From: Enterococcus gilvus ATCC BAA-350 | GTDB taxonomy: Bacteria; Bacillota; Bacilli; Lactobacillales; Enterococcaceae | Direction: 5' to 3' | DNA length: 64,000 bases | Assembly (NCBI RefSeq): GCF_000407545.1 | Contig: NZ_ASWH01000001.1 | Location: 2,123,501-2,187,500, forward strand | Shown: positions 27,885-38,403 of the stretch, in pieces | Layout of the letters: every line of letters starts with the position of its first letter | Position numbering within the stretch: the first letter of the stretch is position 1 | Position numbers and translations under genes: made by a program | The notes under the pieces: generated by a model | Seen by the model: only the letters and a program-made list of their open reading frames with translations | Told to the model about the DNA's origin: nothing | Database searches by the model: none

Positions 27885-28976
27885 CTATTTGACGATCTCG
27901 TTTACCAATGCCCAAAGGCGCTCAGCTGCATCGGGTATCCCTTCTTGTCGAGAGGCTTTCGCCATATTTTCTCTTTTTTCAGAGTCCGCCATGATTTCAT
28001 CTACAGCTTCTACTAGATTTTCACCTGTTAACTCTGCATCAGTAATCATCTTGACAGCCCCAGCATTTACTAAGCTTTGTGCATTTTTTGTTTGATGATC
28101 GTTTGTCACATAAGGACTCGGAATTAAAATTGCTGGCAATCCCAAGGCCGTAAATTCTGCAATTGATGTTGCTCCAGCCCGACCGATCAACAGATCAACA
28201 TTCGCCATAACGTCTGTCATATTTTTTATATATGGTTGCAGCGAAAGGTTGTGACTGATTTTGTCTACATCGATTTTTTTAGAAATTTCGTTATAATAAC
28301 GATCCCCTGAAGCGTAAAGTACTTGGTATTCTTTTTGAGAAAATTTAGGCAGTGCTTGAATAACTGCCTGATTTATTTTTAATGCGCCCTGGCTTCCACC
28401 GAAAATTAAAACTGTAGGGATATCGGGAAGTAATCCGTACTGTTCTAAAACCTCCGATTTTCCGCTAGTAACAACTTCTTGAGCTCTCGGATTCCCTACT
28501 AATACTGTTTTATTTTCTGGAAAATATTGCGCTGCATCAGGAAAACAAATCCCAATTCGGTCAGCAAAGCGACTCAAAAATTTGTTTGTGATCCCTGGAA
28601 CGCTATTTTGTTCGTGAACAATCGTTGGAATTTTCATTCGTGCAGCTGCATAGACCACGGATCCAGAGACATAGCCCCCCGTTCCGATGACAACATCTGG
28701 CTTGAACTCACGTAAGATTTCTTTCGAACGCTTAATACTCTCAAGAAACAACTGTACGGTCTTTACATTATCTAACGAAAGTTTTCGTTTGAATCCTTGA
28801 ATTTTGATTGTTTTAAAAGAGATGCCTGTCTCAGGCACGATTTTATTTTCCAACCCTCGATGTGTTCCCACATATAAAAATTCAGAATCCGGTTGGATTT
28901 TTTGTACGTAACGGATAAATGCTAAGGCTGGATAGATGTGTCCGCCCGTGCCGCCGCCTGTCACAAGTATTCTCAT
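27885..28976 (-). CDS. murG: UDP-GlcNAc:lipid I N-acetylglucosaminyltransferase
   Basis: MurG makes lipid II from lipid I on the inner membrane face. The 363-residue GT-B enzyme has [19 protein letters not shown] at its N-terminus, the [12 protein letters not shown] loop, HEQNSVPG, and the nucleotide-binding [13 protein letters not shown] and [10 protein letters not shown] motifs of the C-terminal domain. It is ten bases from murD. Confidence 0.98.
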   Translation of the reverse strand: MRILVTGGGTGGHIYPALAFIRYVQKIQPDSEFLYVGTHRGLENKIVPETGISFKTIKIQGFKRKLSLDNVKTVQLFLESIKRSKEILREFKPDVVIGTGGYVSGSVVYAAARMKIPTIVHEQNSVPGITNKFLSRFADRIGICFPDAAQYFPENKTVLVGNPRAQEVVTSGKSEVLEQYGLLPDIPTVLIFGGSQGALKINQAVIQALPKFSQKEYQVLYASGDRYYNEISKKIDVDKISHNLSLQPYIKNMTDVMANVDLLIGRAGATSIAEFTALGLPAILIPSPYVTNDHQTKNAQSLVNAGAVKMITDAELTGENLVEAVDEIMADSEKRENMAKASRQEGIPDAAERLWALVNEIVK

Positions 28977-28986
28977 TTCATTTTCC

Positions 28987-30351
28987 CTACTTTTCTAACT
29001 GTTTCACAGCTTGCATAAATTTGTCTCCACGAATTTCAAAGTTGGGGTATTGATCCCAACTTGCATTAGCGGGAGAAAGTAAAACACTGTCGCCCTCTTT
29101 GCTTTGCTCATACGCCAATGGTACGGCAGTCTCAACATTTGATGTTTTAATGATTGTTTCAACTCCTGCTTGTTTCGCAGCATCAGCTAATTTATCTTTT
29201 GTTTCACCAAAAAGAATCATTGCTTTGATTCCTTCGAGTGAAGGTATTAGTTCATCAAATCCATTTCCGCGATCCAAACCACCCGCTAATAAAATCAGGC
29301 GATCATTATCGAAACCGCTTAATGCCATTTCTGTAGCTAAACTGTTCGTGGCTTTTGAATCATTGTAAAATTTCCGTCCATTGATTGTATCTACATACTG
29401 TGTTCGATGCGGTACGCCATGGAAATTACTCAATGCTGTCCGAATGCTTTTATTGGAAACGCCTTTTAATTTTGCTACAACAATTGCGGCTAGAGCATTT
29501 TCAATATTATGTGCGCCGGGTACTCCTAGTTCGGAAGCATCCATGATTTTTTCGTCTTGGTAATATAATGCACCCTTTAATAGATAAGAACCATTTCGTA
29601 ATACCTCTTTAGTTGAGAAAGGAACAACAGTTGCTTTAGTTCCTCTGCTCATTTCCTGTAATTCCTCTGAATTCCAATTGAGCACTAAGTAATCTGTCGC
29701 CGTCATATTTTCTTGAATCGCCCATTTTGCCGCCACGTAGTTTTCTCGAGTCTTGTGATAATCCAAATGCGCTTCATAGATATTTGTAATCACAGCAATT
29801 TGCGGCTTAAATTCTTTGATCCCCATTAGTTGAAAGCTCGATAGCTCCATAACGATGTCATCATCTGCACTTGCCTTTGCCGCAACTTCACTACCCGGAA
29901 AACCAATATTCCCAGCTAAGTGAGCTTTTCCTGCCGCTCTTTCTTGATTCAACAATAGACCGATCATGGTGGTTGTCGTCGTCTTGCCATTCGTTCCAGT
30001 GATTCCAACGATTGGGCATTCTGCGACTTGATAAGCCAACTCCACTTCGGTCAAGATTGGGATATGCAGTTCTTCTGCTTTTGCTACTAAAGGATTATCG
30101 TACGGAATTCCAGGATTTTTAACCATCAAAGAGAAATCTTCATCCAACAATTCGATCGGATGATGTCCAGTGATCACTCGTACGCCTTGCTCCAATAACC
30201 CTTGGGCTTCTGGATTTTCTTCAAACGGCTTTCCATCGTTGACCGTAACAAGTGCGCCCAAGTCATTTAATAACTTGGCCGCACTAAATCCACTTTTTGC
30301 TAATCCTAATACTAATACTTTTTCGTTCTCATATTGTTTGATTTGTTTCAT
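28987..30351 (-). CDS. murD: UDP-N-acetylmuramoyl-L-alanine:D-glutamate ligase
   Basis: MurD adds D-Glu to UDP-MurNAc-L-Ala. The 454-residue protein shows the N-terminal Rossmann-like domain ([18 protein letters not shown]), the ATP loop [15 protein letters not shown] (about 114-128), the carbamylated-lysine region, HRTQYV and FYNDSKATN. MurC and FtsW are not in this cluster. Confidence 0.98.
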   Translation of the reverse strand: MKQIKQYENEKVLVLGLAKSGFSAAKLLNDLGALVTVNDGKPFEENPEAQGLLEQGVRVITGHHPIELLDEDFSLMVKNPGIPYDNPLVAKAEELHIPILTEVELAYQVAECPIVGITGTNGKTTTTTMIGLLLNQERAAGKAHLAGNIGFPGSEVAAKASADDDIVMELSSFQLMGIKEFKPQIAVITNIYEAHLDYHKTRENYVAAKWAIQENMTATDYLVLNWNSEELQEMSRGTKATVVPFSTKEVLRNGSYLLKGALYYQDEKIMDASELGVPGAHNIENALAAIVVAKLKGVSNKSIRTALSNFHGVPHRTQYVDTINGRKFYNDSKATNSLATEMALSGFDNDRLILLAGGLDRGNGFDELIPSLEGIKAMILFGETKDKLADAAKQAGVETIIKTSNVETAVPLAYEQSKEGDSVLLSPANASWDQYPNFEIRGDKFMQAVKQLEK

Positions 30352-30365
30352 TTTCTAGTCATCTC

Positions 30366-31328
30366 CTACAGTACGATCAATAAAACAACAATGGATGCAA
30401 TAAGTCCAATTGCCCAAAACACCGTATCCACTTTCCATTCTGACCAACCAGACATTTCAAAATGGTGATGCAATGGGGACATTTTAAAAACACGCTTCCC
30501 TGTCATTTTAAAGGAAGTGACTTGAATAATCACGCTTGCTGTTTCAAAAATGTAAACCAATCCAACCAGTAGCAATGTCCACTCTTGATGTAAAATGATC
30601 GACACAGCTGCCAACAATCCACCCAAAGCGAGTGAACCAACATCACCCATGAAAATTTTCGCCGGTTTCTTATTGTATGGGAAAAATCCGACTAATCCGC
30701 CCATGACTGCAAGACAGACAATCAATACCTCGTACTGTTGCTGATGCCATGCGATGATTCCATATGTTGCAAAGGAGATCGTTCCTAGACCAGAAACCAA
30801 TCCATCAATTCCGTCAGTTAAGTTTACTGCATTAGAAAAGCCAACCAGCCATATAATCACAAACAAGCCGTAAATAATATTTAATGGTAAATCAATACCA
30901 AAGAAGTTCAAGGTATTCGGGTAGCCTTCCATTCGATAAACAATGTAAAAGACAATAGCTACGATAACTTGTGCAATAAATTTTTGCCCAGAAGTCAGTC
31001 CTTCATTTTGTTTCTTCGACAATTTGATGAAATCATCTAAAAATCCGATGATTCCATACAATAGTAAAACAAAGACCAAAATTAGTAGCGATGTCGTCAT
31101 TTGATGAGCCCAAAGGCTAAACCAAATCGCAGTGATCACTGCGGCAGCTAAAAATCCTAACCCACCCATTGTGGGAGTTCCCGCTTTTGAATTATGCCAT
31201 TTCGGACCTTCATCCCGAATTTCTTGTCCTTGTTTCTTCATTCTAAAGTAACCAATAATAAAAGGCATGCCTGCAACAGTAATTGCGAAACTACTGGCAA
31301 AAGCAATAAATAGTTGTGCCGGTTGCAT
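30366..31328 (-). CDS. mraY: Phospho-N-acetylmuramoyl-pentapeptide transferase
   Basis: MraY moves the muramoyl pentapeptide phosphate onto undecaprenyl phosphate to give lipid I. The 320-residue polytopic protein has GPKWHNSKAGTPTMGG, the Asp-Asp pair in GFLDDFIKL, NAVNLTDGIDGL, FMGDVGSLALGG and the MSPLHHHFE signature, all in family order. Confidence 0.98.
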   Translation of the reverse strand: MQPAQLFIAFASSFAITVAGMPFIIGYFRMKKQGQEIRDEGPKWHNSKAGTPTMGGLGFLAAAVITAIWFSLWAHQMTTSLLILVFVLLLYGIIGFLDDFIKLSKKQNEGLTSGQKFIAQVIVAIVFYIVYRMEGYPNTLNFFGIDLPLNIIYGLFVIIWLVGFSNAVNLTDGIDGLVSGLGTISFATYGIIAWHQQQYEVLIVCLAVMGGLVGFFPYNKKPAKIFMGDVGSLALGGLLAAVSIILHQEWTLLLVGLVYIFETASVIIQVTSFKMTGKRVFKMSPLHHHFEMSGWSEWKVDTVFWAIGLIASIVVLLIVL

Positions 31329-31344
31329 TTTTTTCTCTCCAGTC

Positions 31345-33534
31345 CTAACCTAACGTGATTTTCAATTTCTTTTTAGATACTTCTGTATAAGGAGCAATAC
31401 TTTGTTTCGTACAATAACCGTCCCCTTTAAAGCTAACATCAATATCTAATAGATTGGTCAATTTTAAGATATCTGCTTTTGACCAGCCGCGAACATCGGG
31501 CATTTCTTTCTTCCCATCTGTCAACAAAATCAAATGTTCATTTGCCATGACTTTTTCTCCTGGCTTCGCAGATTGTTGAACGACCTTGTCGCCGTCTCCA
31601 ATAACTACCGCAGTCACTCCGCGTTTATTAGCATCAGCCGCTGCTTTAGCAGTTGAAAGATTGCGATAATCTTCTACAGTGACTTTTGTATTGCTTTCTT
31701 CGTTCGAAGAATCTGAATCGCTATTTTGGAAATCCATTGCACGACTCAGTAATGGATTCGCGATATCACCCAAAATCCCTGCTTTGTTCTCTTGCGGCTG
31801 TTTCATCGTTAAGTACAAGATATACTCTGGGTCCTCGGAAGGAAGCATCAAAGCAATTGAATAGATATAGTTTGTTTCACCAGTCAAATACCGACCGTTT
31901 TCTGCAATCTGTGCTGTTCCTGTCTTTGCTGAAATATTGTATCCTGGCACTTTATATTGATCGTACGCAGAACCATAGTTTTCACTTTCAACAGTATCTC
32001 GCATATATTCACGGACCTTTTTCGCAGTTTCGGGTGTAATTGGCTCACCTACTACTTCTGGCTTCGTGATAATTTCTTTTCCAGTATTAGGGTTAGAAAC
32101 TTTTTCAATATAATGAGGCTGTAACATTTTTCCATCATTTGCTACTGCGGTGAACCCGCGCATCATTTGGAAGTTTGTTACACCAATTGCTTGCCCATAT
32201 GCGCTCATCGCTTGGTCAACAATATTGCTTGTTGGCAGCGTGCCTTTCGTTTCACCTGGTAAACCAGAGTAGGTACTTTGACCGAAGCCAAAACGCTTGA
32301 CGTATTCAGGCCACTTATCGCCTAATCGTTCCTCTAATTTGACCATCCCGACATTACTAGACCAAGACAGCGCTTGACGCATGGTCAAAATTCCTTTTTT
32401 ACCCAGATCCCAGTCATTAATGGTAGCGTCTGCTACTTGAATCTTGCCAGACATATAACTTTCGTTTTCATTAAAGATGCCTTCATTCACTGCAGCAGCA
32501 GTAGTAAAGACCTTCATCGTCGAACCAGGTTCATAACTATCTTCTATCAAGAAATTCCGCCACGCATCTTCTTCTCCTAATCCTTCTTTCGTTTCAGGAT
32601 TAAAGGTCGGACGTTGAGACATCGCAAGAATATCTCCTGTTTTGGCTTGCATTAATGTTGCGGTCATTTCTGAAGGTCTTGCTTCTGCATTGACTTTGTC
32701 TAATAATGTTTCCAAATAACTTTGAAGACCTGCATCTAAGGTTGTGTAAATGTCTTCGCCGTTGACTGCCTTTTTTTCTTCGGCAACACTACCTGGAATA
32801 GGGCGCTGATTTTCGTCTTTCTGGTAAACGACTTTTCCATCTTTCCCTTTTAAGACATCATCATAGGCCGCTTCAATCCCCATCATTCCGACCAATGCTT
32901 CTTTTTTATCTGGTTGTGCATAGCCGATGAAATGAGACGCGAAATTTCCATTTGGATACATCCGATCGGTGTGTTCGTTAAAGTACAGGCCTTTAACTTT
33001 CGCAGTTTTCATTGCATCCTCAATATTTTGTTTGGTTTCTTCAGAGATATTTTTCCCTTTGCTTCCAAATTCAACCTGATAGTACTTACTTGTACCATCA
33101 CTGTTTATACCGCTTTCCAGGGTTTTTAGCGCTGACTTTTCTTTGATCCCTAAATACTTATGTAAAATAGAAGCTAACTCGTCAAAGTTTTTTTCTTGCG
33201 CGTATAGTTTATCTTTCCCTGATACATAACTTTCTGAAAGAATCGCATAGATCGAGTAAGAGGTTGCATCTTCTGCGATGACTTCTCCATTGCGATCATA
33301 GATCGTCCCGCGCTTCGCCTTAACAACCTCGCCGCCGTGGTACAATTCCTCTGTTTTAGCCTTCAAGGAGGTTCCCGCAACGTGTCCGCCCGCTACAACA
33401 TAAATCATGCGAACGGCAAACAAAAAGAACAATCCAATACTCGTAGCAAACAAAATAACGCCTACTTTTTTGCGATTGTTCATCGGAGTTAAATTCTTTT
33501 TTCGGATTTTTCTTCGTAGCCTTTTAAAGCTCAT
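31345..33534 (-). CDS. Class B penicillin-binding protein (PBP2x/FtsI-type septal transpeptidase) with C-terminal PASTA domains
   Basis: This transpeptidase cross-links septal murein. The 729-residue protein has one N-terminal membrane span (about 24-46), a dimerisation domain (RGTIYDRNG at 76-84), a transpeptidase domain with Ser338 in STMK, SSN at 392-394 and KTGTAQ near 540, and two C-terminal PASTA repeats from about residue 610 (TVEDYRNLSTAKAAAD and MPDVRGWSKADILKL). The gene order rsmH-ftsL-pbp-mraY matches streptococcal and enterococcal clusters. Confidence 0.95.
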   Translation of the reverse strand: MSFKRLRRKIRKKNLTPMNNRKKVGVILFATSIGLFFLFAVRMIYVVAGGHVAGTSLKAKTEELYHGGEVVKAKRGTIYDRNGEVIAEDATSYSIYAILSESYVSGKDKLYAQEKNFDELASILHKYLGIKEKSALKTLESGINSDGTSKYYQVEFGSKGKNISEETKQNIEDAMKTAKVKGLYFNEHTDRMYPNGNFASHFIGYAQPDKKEALVGMMGIEAAYDDVLKGKDGKVVYQKDENQRPIPGSVAEEKKAVNGEDIYTTLDAGLQSYLETLLDKVNAEARPSEMTATLMQAKTGDILAMSQRPTFNPETKEGLGEEDAWRNFLIEDSYEPGSTMKVFTTAAAVNEGIFNENESYMSGKIQVADATINDWDLGKKGILTMRQALSWSSNVGMVKLEERLGDKWPEYVKRFGFGQSTYSGLPGETKGTLPTSNIVDQAMSAYGQAIGVTNFQMMRGFTAVANDGKMLQPHYIEKVSNPNTGKEIITKPEVVGEPITPETAKKVREYMRDTVESENYGSAYDQYKVPGYNISAKTGTAQIAENGRYLTGETNYIYSIALMLPSEDPEYILYLTMKQPQENKAGILGDIANPLLSRAMDFQNSDSDSSNEESNTKVTVEDYRNLSTAKAAADANKRGVTAVVIGDGDKVVQQSAKPGEKVMANEHLILLTDGKKEMPDVRGWSKADILKLTNLLDIDVSFKGDGYCTKQSIAPYTEVSKKKLKITLG

Positions 33535-33912
33535 TTACTTCACTTTCCTTAAATTCGCGTCATTGATCGAAAGACCAGCTTTCTCAGCAACTTCTTTAAG
33601 CCGATCGGAACGAGACAATTCGCTCTTTTCTTGTTGTAGTTGGGTCGCTGTTTTTTCATTTGCGTCAATGTTCGTTTGAATACTTGTAATTTCATTTTGA
33701 GTTTTACTGATTTCGTTACGATAATTAACCATCACGATAGATAGTCCAATCAGCATCACTAAGAAGGCTAACACAGCAATTTTTTCAACTCGTGTGATTT
33801 TCTTTAAGCGATCTCCAGGAGAAACGAAGACTTGAAAAGAATCTGGCGTTTGGTGAATCTCTTCTTGCTGAGAATCAAATTGAAACTGTTGTTTATCTTT
33901 TAATTCAGCCAT
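33535..33912 (-). CDS. ftsL: Cell division protein FtsL
   Basis: The 125-residue bitopic protein has a cytoplasmic N-terminus, one membrane span (about 45-65, VEKIAVLAFLVMLIGLSIVMV) and a leucine-zipper-like extracellular coiled coil, and would join DivIB and the septal PBP. The stop abuts the PBP start directly. Sequence conservation of FtsL is low, so the call rests on topology and place. Confidence 0.93.
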   Translation of the reverse strand: MAELKDKQQFQFDSQQEEIHQTPDSFQVFVSPGDRLKKITRVEKIAVLAFLVMLIGLSIVMVNYRNEISKTQNEITSIQTNIDANEKTATQLQQEKSELSRSDRLKEVAEKAGLSINDANLRKVK

Positions 33913-33917
33913 CGTCC

Positions 33918-34871
33918 TTATCCTTTCTTCACTTTCTCAGCGATTCGCAATTTAGCACTTCTCGCGCGGTTATTTTCATTTAATTCCTCTTCTGAGGCAA
34001 CTATTGGTTTACGATTGACCAGTTTTAATACCGGTTGAAATTCTTCCGGTACCATCGGCAAGCCCGGAGGCATGTCTTTTGGTGTACTGAATTCTTTAAA
34101 CATCGTTTTGACGATCCGATCTTCTAATGAATGGAAGGTAATCACGCTGACTCTTCCTTCAATCGCTAACAAGTCAACCGCCTGCTCTAAAGAACTCTCG
34201 ATCGCACCTAACTCATCATTTACTGCAATACGTATTGCTTGGAAAACGCGTTTAGCGGGATGTCCGCCTTTACGTCTCGCAGGTGCAGGTATCACTTCTT
34301 TAATAATATCTACTAACTGTCCAGTCGTTTCGATTGGTTGTTCTTCTCGCTTGCGTTCAATCACACGAGCGATTTGCTTAGAAAATTTTTCTTCTCCATA
34401 ACGGAAAAATATTTTCACTAATTCATGATAAGAATAATCATTTACAACTTGGTACGCACTCAAAGGTGCATCTTGATCCATGCGCATATCCAGCGGTGCA
34501 TCTTGATGATAACTAAAGCCACGCTCTGCTTCGTCCAGTTGTGGAGAGGAGACACCTAGATCATATAAAATCCCATCGACTTCCGTCACACCTAAGTGAT
34601 TTAATTCAGCCGTAAGTTCTCTAAAATTAGCTTTAACAAAGGTCACTTGATTTTTTTGTACATACTCAGCTAAGCGAATTTTTGCGTTATCAATTGCTTT
34701 TTGATCTTGATCAAAAGCATAAAGGTGCCCGTCCGCGTTTAGCTGACTCAGTAAATATTCACTATGTCCAGCTCCGCCTAATGTACAATCAACATAAATA
34801 CCGTCTGGTTTGATTGCTAGACCATCAACTGTTTCATGAAGCAAAACGGTTGTATGTTGAAAGTCTGTCAT
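33918..34871 (-). CDS. rsmH: 16S rRNA (cytosine1402-N4)-methyltransferase
   Basis: RsmH (MraW) methylates C1402 in the ribosomal P site. The 317-residue protein has [13 protein letters not shown], the SAM motif [14 protein letters not shown] (about 29-42), [14 protein letters not shown], and [23 protein letters not shown]. It is five bases upstream of ftsL. Confidence 0.98.
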   Translation of the reverse strand: MTDFQHTTVLLHETVDGLAIKPDGIYVDCTLGGAGHSEYLLSQLNADGHLYAFDQDQKAIDNAKIRLAEYVQKNQVTFVKANFRELTAELNHLGVTEVDGILYDLGVSSPQLDEAERGFSYHQDAPLDMRMDQDAPLSAYQVVNDYSYHELVKIFFRYGEEKFSKQIARVIERKREEQPIETTGQLVDIIKEVIPAPARRKGGHPAKRVFQAIRIAVNDELGAIESSLEQAVDLLAIEGRVSVITFHSLEDRIVKTMFKEFSTPKDMPPGLPMVPEEFQPVLKLVNRKPIVASEEELNENNRARSAKLRIAEKVKKG

Positions 34872-34886
34872 TCATAATCCTCTTCT

Positions 34887-35318
34887 CTAAAATCCAAAAT
34901 CGACCATTGTTTCTGCAATGTCATCAAAACTAGCTTCTGTTTCTTTTGTAAAGTCATTCCAACGTGTTTGATCCCAAATCTCGATTCGATTAGCGACCCC
35001 AATAATCACACACTCTTTTTCAATTGAAGCGTGACTGCGTAAAGATGCTGGGATGTTAATTCGACCTTGCTTATCAATCTCACACTCAGTGGCGGCTGAA
35101 TAGAAAAAACGTACGAACGCGCGCGCATCCTTCTTAGAAAGCGGCATCTCATTCAACTTTGTTTCTAGTTGGCTCCATTCGTCTAATGGGTACCCAAACA
35201 GACAACCGTCCATGCCTCGGGTAACAACGAATTTTTCGCCTAACTGTTCACGTAATTTTGATGGAACGATCAATCGACCTTTCGCATCAATATTGTGCTG
35301 AAATTCACCCATGAACAT
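34887..35318 (-). CDS. mraZ: Transcriptional regulator MraZ
   Basis: MraZ is a ring-forming DNA-binding protein that controls the division cluster. The 143-residue protein has two SpoVT/AbrB-like repeats: [21 protein letters not shown] near the N-terminus, and [12 protein letters not shown] near residue 85. The double-start MFM pattern is typical. Its probable operator lies right upstream. Confidence 0.97.
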   Translation of the reverse strand: MFMGEFQHNIDAKGRLIVPSKLREQLGEKFVVTRGMDGCLFGYPLDEWSQLETKLNEMPLSKKDARAFVRFFYSAATECEIDKQGRINIPASLRSHASIEKECVIIGVANRIEIWDQTRWNDFTKETEASFDDIAETMVDFGF

Positions 35319-35354
35319 CTAGACTCCACCCCTTTTTACCACCGCATGAGATTA

Positions 35355-35384
35355 GTCTACCACAATCCCCCACAATCTACCACA
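35355..35384 (-). promoter_or_regulatory. MraZ-type operator: three 10-bp direct repeats
   Basis: On the minus strand TGTGGTAGAT, TGTGGGGGAT and TGTGGTAGAC follow each other head to tail at exactly one helical turn. MraZ is known to bind short G-rich direct repeats with 10-bp period ahead of its own gene, so autoregulation is likely. Further TGG motifs follow at about 35329-35345. Confidence 0.75.
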
Positions 35385-35486
35385 TTTTGTAAAAAACAAA
35401 AATAACACTTTCTTGACCTTCTCTAACCATGTTGTCTTGTCAGGCAAAAGGCGGGTAATCTAGAGTTTTTTTAAAGTTTTTAGTGT

Positions 35487-35858
35487 TTATAAGGCATTAA
35501 TAATACTAGCGATAATCAGTATAAAATAGACCAGCACGGACAATAAGAACGTCAAGCGCCAAAACATCTTAAAGAAGCGACCATACATGATTTCGCGATA
35601 GCGATAGGCTTGAAAGACCACAACACTTATCCCTAATAATAGGATGGTTAATAAAAAATATGGTAAAATCGAAAACGAACTAATACTTTTTGAAATTTCG
35701 TGCATTCCAACAATTAAAAATGGCACAGTAATATCTGGCGTTTTCAAATTGAAGCGTTGTTTTAATTTAAAAGTTGTTACGATATAATCAGACCCTAAAA
35801 AGACGATTATTGGAAAAATGTACCATAACAATAATATTGGTGAAAATGATGCCAACAA
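35487..35858 (-). CDS. DUF3397 membrane protein
   Basis: This 123-residue protein has three or four hydrophobic segments (about 3-25, 60-82, 98-122) and belongs to DUF3397, found next to mraZ in Lactobacillales. The function is unknown. TTG 35858 is taken as start, after GAGGAAGGA. No terminator separates it from mraZ, so it may feed transcription into the division cluster. Confidence 0.85.
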   Translation of the reverse strand: MLASFSPILLLWYIFPIIVFLGSDYIVTTFKLKQRFNLKTPDITVPFLIVGMHEISKSISSFSILPYFLLTILLLGISVVVFQAYRYREIMYGRFFKMFWRLTFLLSVLVYFILIIASIINAL

Positions 35859-36025
35859 ATACAGTCCTTCCTCTTCAAACTACTACCCTCACTATACTGC
35901 ATTATCGTTACATTCGTGTTTCAATTCATTTAAAATATAAAGGATTTAGAGAGTTTTAACAATTGAATTCGCAATATCGTCGCGAAAAGATTTCTTAGTA
36001 TTTTTTAAAAGTTTTTTCCAGTTGA

Positions 36026-36054
36026 TTGCGGAGTTTTACGAAATAGAGTATGAT
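36026..36054 (+). promoter_or_regulatory. Promoter of the DUF4044/MacP gene
   Basis: TTGCGG (36026-36031), 17-base spacer, TATGAT (36049-36054). Confidence 0.55.
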
Positions 36055-36086
36055 GAATTTGAAATTTTTTTGAGGATGGTGACATC

Positions 36087-36203
36087 ATGAATAACAAAAA
36101 ATCCACTAGTACATTTTCTAAAGTTACCAAGGTTGTTATTTGGACCATGTTAATTTTAACAATTGGTTCATTAGTTTTGAGTAGTCTACTTAGTATTATG
36201 TAA
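36087..36203 (+). CDS. Small membrane protein, DUF4044/MacP family
   Basis: The 38-residue protein has a short basic, Ser/Thr-rich N-terminus (MNNKKSTSTFSKVTKVV) and one membrane span (about residues 17-36). It fits DUF4044, the family of pneumococcal MacP, a membrane cofactor that activates the bifunctional synthase PBP2a and is phosphorylated on a threonine by StkP. Thr8 and Ser10 could be analogous targets, which is inference. It has its own promoter, a GAGGATGG site and a strong terminator. Confidence 0.8.
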   Translation: MNNKKSTSTFSKVTKVVIWTMLILTIGSLVLSSLLSIM

Positions 36204-36205
36204 GC

Positions 36206-36240
36206 AAATAGCCGGAGCAGCTGCTCCGGCTATTTTTTTG
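36206..36240. terminator. Shared terminator of the MacP-like gene and recN
   Basis: A perfect 30-bp palindrome (36206-36235) ends in T7 on plus and a short A/T run on minus; it holds the recN stop codon. Confidence 0.92.
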
Positions 36241-37900
36241 CTAATTGCAATAATTCTTTGGCATGCTTCACCGTTAGATCGGTAATTTCGGTTCCAGCAA
36301 GCATTCGCGCGATCTCTTCTGTCCGATCTGCTTCCTTCATTTCTTCCACCTTCGTCACTGTCCGACCGCCAACGATTTCTTTGCGAATAAATAGTTGATG
36401 ATCTGCTTTTGCAGCTACTTGAGGAAGGTGCGTGATGCAGAGCGCCTGAGAATTCTTTCCGATTTGATAAATTTTATCTGCAATTGCTTGTGCGACACGA
36501 CCACTCACTCCTGTGTCAACTTCATCAAAGACGATACTCGTCAGCTCTTGCGTTTTTGAAAAAATAGTTTTTAATGCCAACATGATCCGAGAAATCTCTC
36601 CGCCGGATGCTACCTTAACTAAAGGCTTCAGGGGTTCCCCAGGATTGGTCGTAATATAGAATTCTACTTCATCTATACCATCTGATACAAAAAGAATTTC
36701 CTTAAATACTACTTTAAATCGGGCGTTTTCCATATAAAGATCTTTCAACTCTCGTTGAATTTCTGCTTCTAACTTCTCCGCCATATTTTTTCGAGCAGTT
36801 TGCAGCGTCTTCGCTAATTCGTGAAGCTGCTCCTCTTTGTCGATTAGCTCCTTCTCAAGCTTTTCAAGCTTGTCTCCGGAAAAATCAGAGTCTAGTAATT
36901 CTTGACTGATTTGATCATAGTATTTCAAAATATGCTCGATCGAATCGCCATATTTTCTTTTTAATTGATGGATCAATTCTAAACGCTCATTGACTAAATC
37001 CAGTCGCTCTTCGTCTAACTCCAAAAGATCCAACTGACGCCCTATCTCACTAACAGCGTCTTGCAGCAAATAGTATGCGCTATGAACATTGTCTGAGATA
37101 TTTTCGTACTCTTTATCTAGAGAAGCAATTGTTTGCAGTTCTTGACTCGCTGACCCAATCGCATCAAGAGAACTCGTTTCCTCGTTCGTCATCGCTTGAT
37201 AGCTGTTCGAAAGACTGTCGACGATTCGTTGGTAGTTCGTCAGCTTCTCACGTTCTTCGAGCATCTTCTCCTCTTCCCCAACTGTCAATTCTGCATTTCC
37301 GATCTCTTCTTGTTGAAACGTCAACATATCGATTCGTTGGACAAAGGATTGTTCGTTTTGCTTAAACTTTTTGACTTGGTTCACCAAAGTAATATAGCTT
37401 CGATACGCCGTTTGATACGTCAGTTTAATTTGCTGAAAAGCAGCATCACCAAAACTATCCAGCAATCGTAAATGGGATTCAGGATGCATAAGCTCCTGAT
37501 GATCATTTTGCCCCTGAATATCAACTAAAAACTGTCCAATTCGTCGTAAGTTAGCTAGCGTTACGATCCTGCCATTGACTCGTGAAATGCTTTTCCCAGA
37601 GACATTCAAATCTCTTTGAACGATGAGCCCTGCTTCGTCAACCTCAATACCTAGCTCCTCCATGAGAAGCTGAAATTCATTCTGCTTCGGTAAATCGAAG
37701 AGGCCTTCAATCAAACATTTCTCGCTGCCTTGTCGAATGTATTCGATGGATGAACGGGCACCCGCTAATAAGCTGACGGCATCAATAATAATTGATTTTC
37801 CGGCACCCGTTTCACCAGTCAAAGCTGTCATGCCATCGGTAAAACCCAAGTGCAACGAAGAAATGATGGCAAAATTTTTGATTGTCAATTCTTGTAACAT
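36230..37900 (-). CDS. recN: DNA repair protein RecN
   Basis: RecN is an SMC-like ATPase in double-strand break repair. The 556-residue protein has Walker A ALTGETGAGKSIIIDA (residues 27-42), long coiled-coil arms (about 160-360), the signature VASGGEISRIMLALK and Walker B SIVFDEVDTGVSG. It ends a cluster in which argR lies directly upstream, an order conserved in firmicutes. Confidence 0.97.
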   Translation of the reverse strand: MLQELTIKNFAIISSLHLGFTDGMTALTGETGAGKSIIIDAVSLLAGARSSIEYIRQGSEKCLIEGLFDLPKQNEFQLLMEELGIEVDEAGLIVQRDLNVSGKSISRVNGRIVTLANLRRIGQFLVDIQGQNDHQELMHPESHLRLLDSFGDAAFQQIKLTYQTAYRSYITLVNQVKKFKQNEQSFVQRIDMLTFQQEEIGNAELTVGEEEKMLEEREKLTNYQRIVDSLSNSYQAMTNEETSSLDAIGSASQELQTIASLDKEYENISDNVHSAYYLLQDAVSEIGRQLDLLELDEERLDLVNERLELIHQLKRKYGDSIEHILKYYDQISQELLDSDFSGDKLEKLEKELIDKEEQLHELAKTLQTARKNMAEKLEAEIQRELKDLYMENARFKVVFKEILFVSDGIDEVEFYITTNPGEPLKPLVKVASGGEISRIMLALKTIFSKTQELTSIVFDEVDTGVSGRVAQAIADKIYQIGKNSQALCITHLPQVAAKADHQLFIRKEIVGGRTVTKVEEMKEADRTEEIARMLAGTEITDLTVKHAKELLQLAKK

Positions 37901-37929
37901 TCTTCAGATTCTCCTTTTAATGAGACATG

Positions 37930-38388
37930 CTACTTATTTTGACTTTTCTGAGCAATATCTTGCTGAATGTGCTTGGCATCTTCTTCTGTTCTAGCGATCA
38001 TCAAGATACTGTCATCATCATTCAAAGTCGTAAATAAGATTTTCGTGAATTGTTTCTCTAATAAATTTGCACAGGCCGAAGCATTCCCAGGCAATGTTTT
38101 TACTGTGATAAATTTTTCCATTTGATCAACGAAAACGACTGCTTCTTTTAGAAGATCTGCTAATTTCCCATTCACGTCTTCTTGTTCTTTTCGCGGTACG
38201 CTATAGCGATAGCCGCCATTTTGAGCCGGAACTTTGATCAGCTTCATTTCTTTGATGTCTCGTGAAATCGTTGCTTGTGTGACTGTCACGCCTTGTTGAG
38301 AAAGAATTTCTACAAAATCTTCTTGTTTTTTTACATCGTACTCGTTCAACAATTGTGTGATAATCCGATGCCGCTCTTGTTTCCGCAT
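37930..38388 (-). CDS. argR: Arginine repressor (ArgR/AhrC family)
   Basis: The 152-residue regulator has an N-terminal winged helix (RHRIITQLLNEYDVKKQEDFVEILSQQGVTVTQATISRDIKEM) and a C-terminal hexamer domain with the arginine-binding GNASACANLL and NDDDSILMIA motifs. It would control arginine synthesis or deiminase genes. Enterococci have several ArgR paralogues; this one is the recN-linked copy. Confidence 0.95.
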   Translation of the reverse strand: MRKQERHRIITQLLNEYDVKKQEDFVEILSQQGVTVTQATISRDIKEMKLIKVPAQNGGYRYSVPRKEQEDVNGKLADLLKEAVVFVDQMEKFITVKTLPGNASACANLLEKQFTKILFTTLNDDDSILMIARTEEDAKHIQQDIAQKSQNK

Positions 38389-38403
38389 TCCGTTTCCTCC
38401 TGA

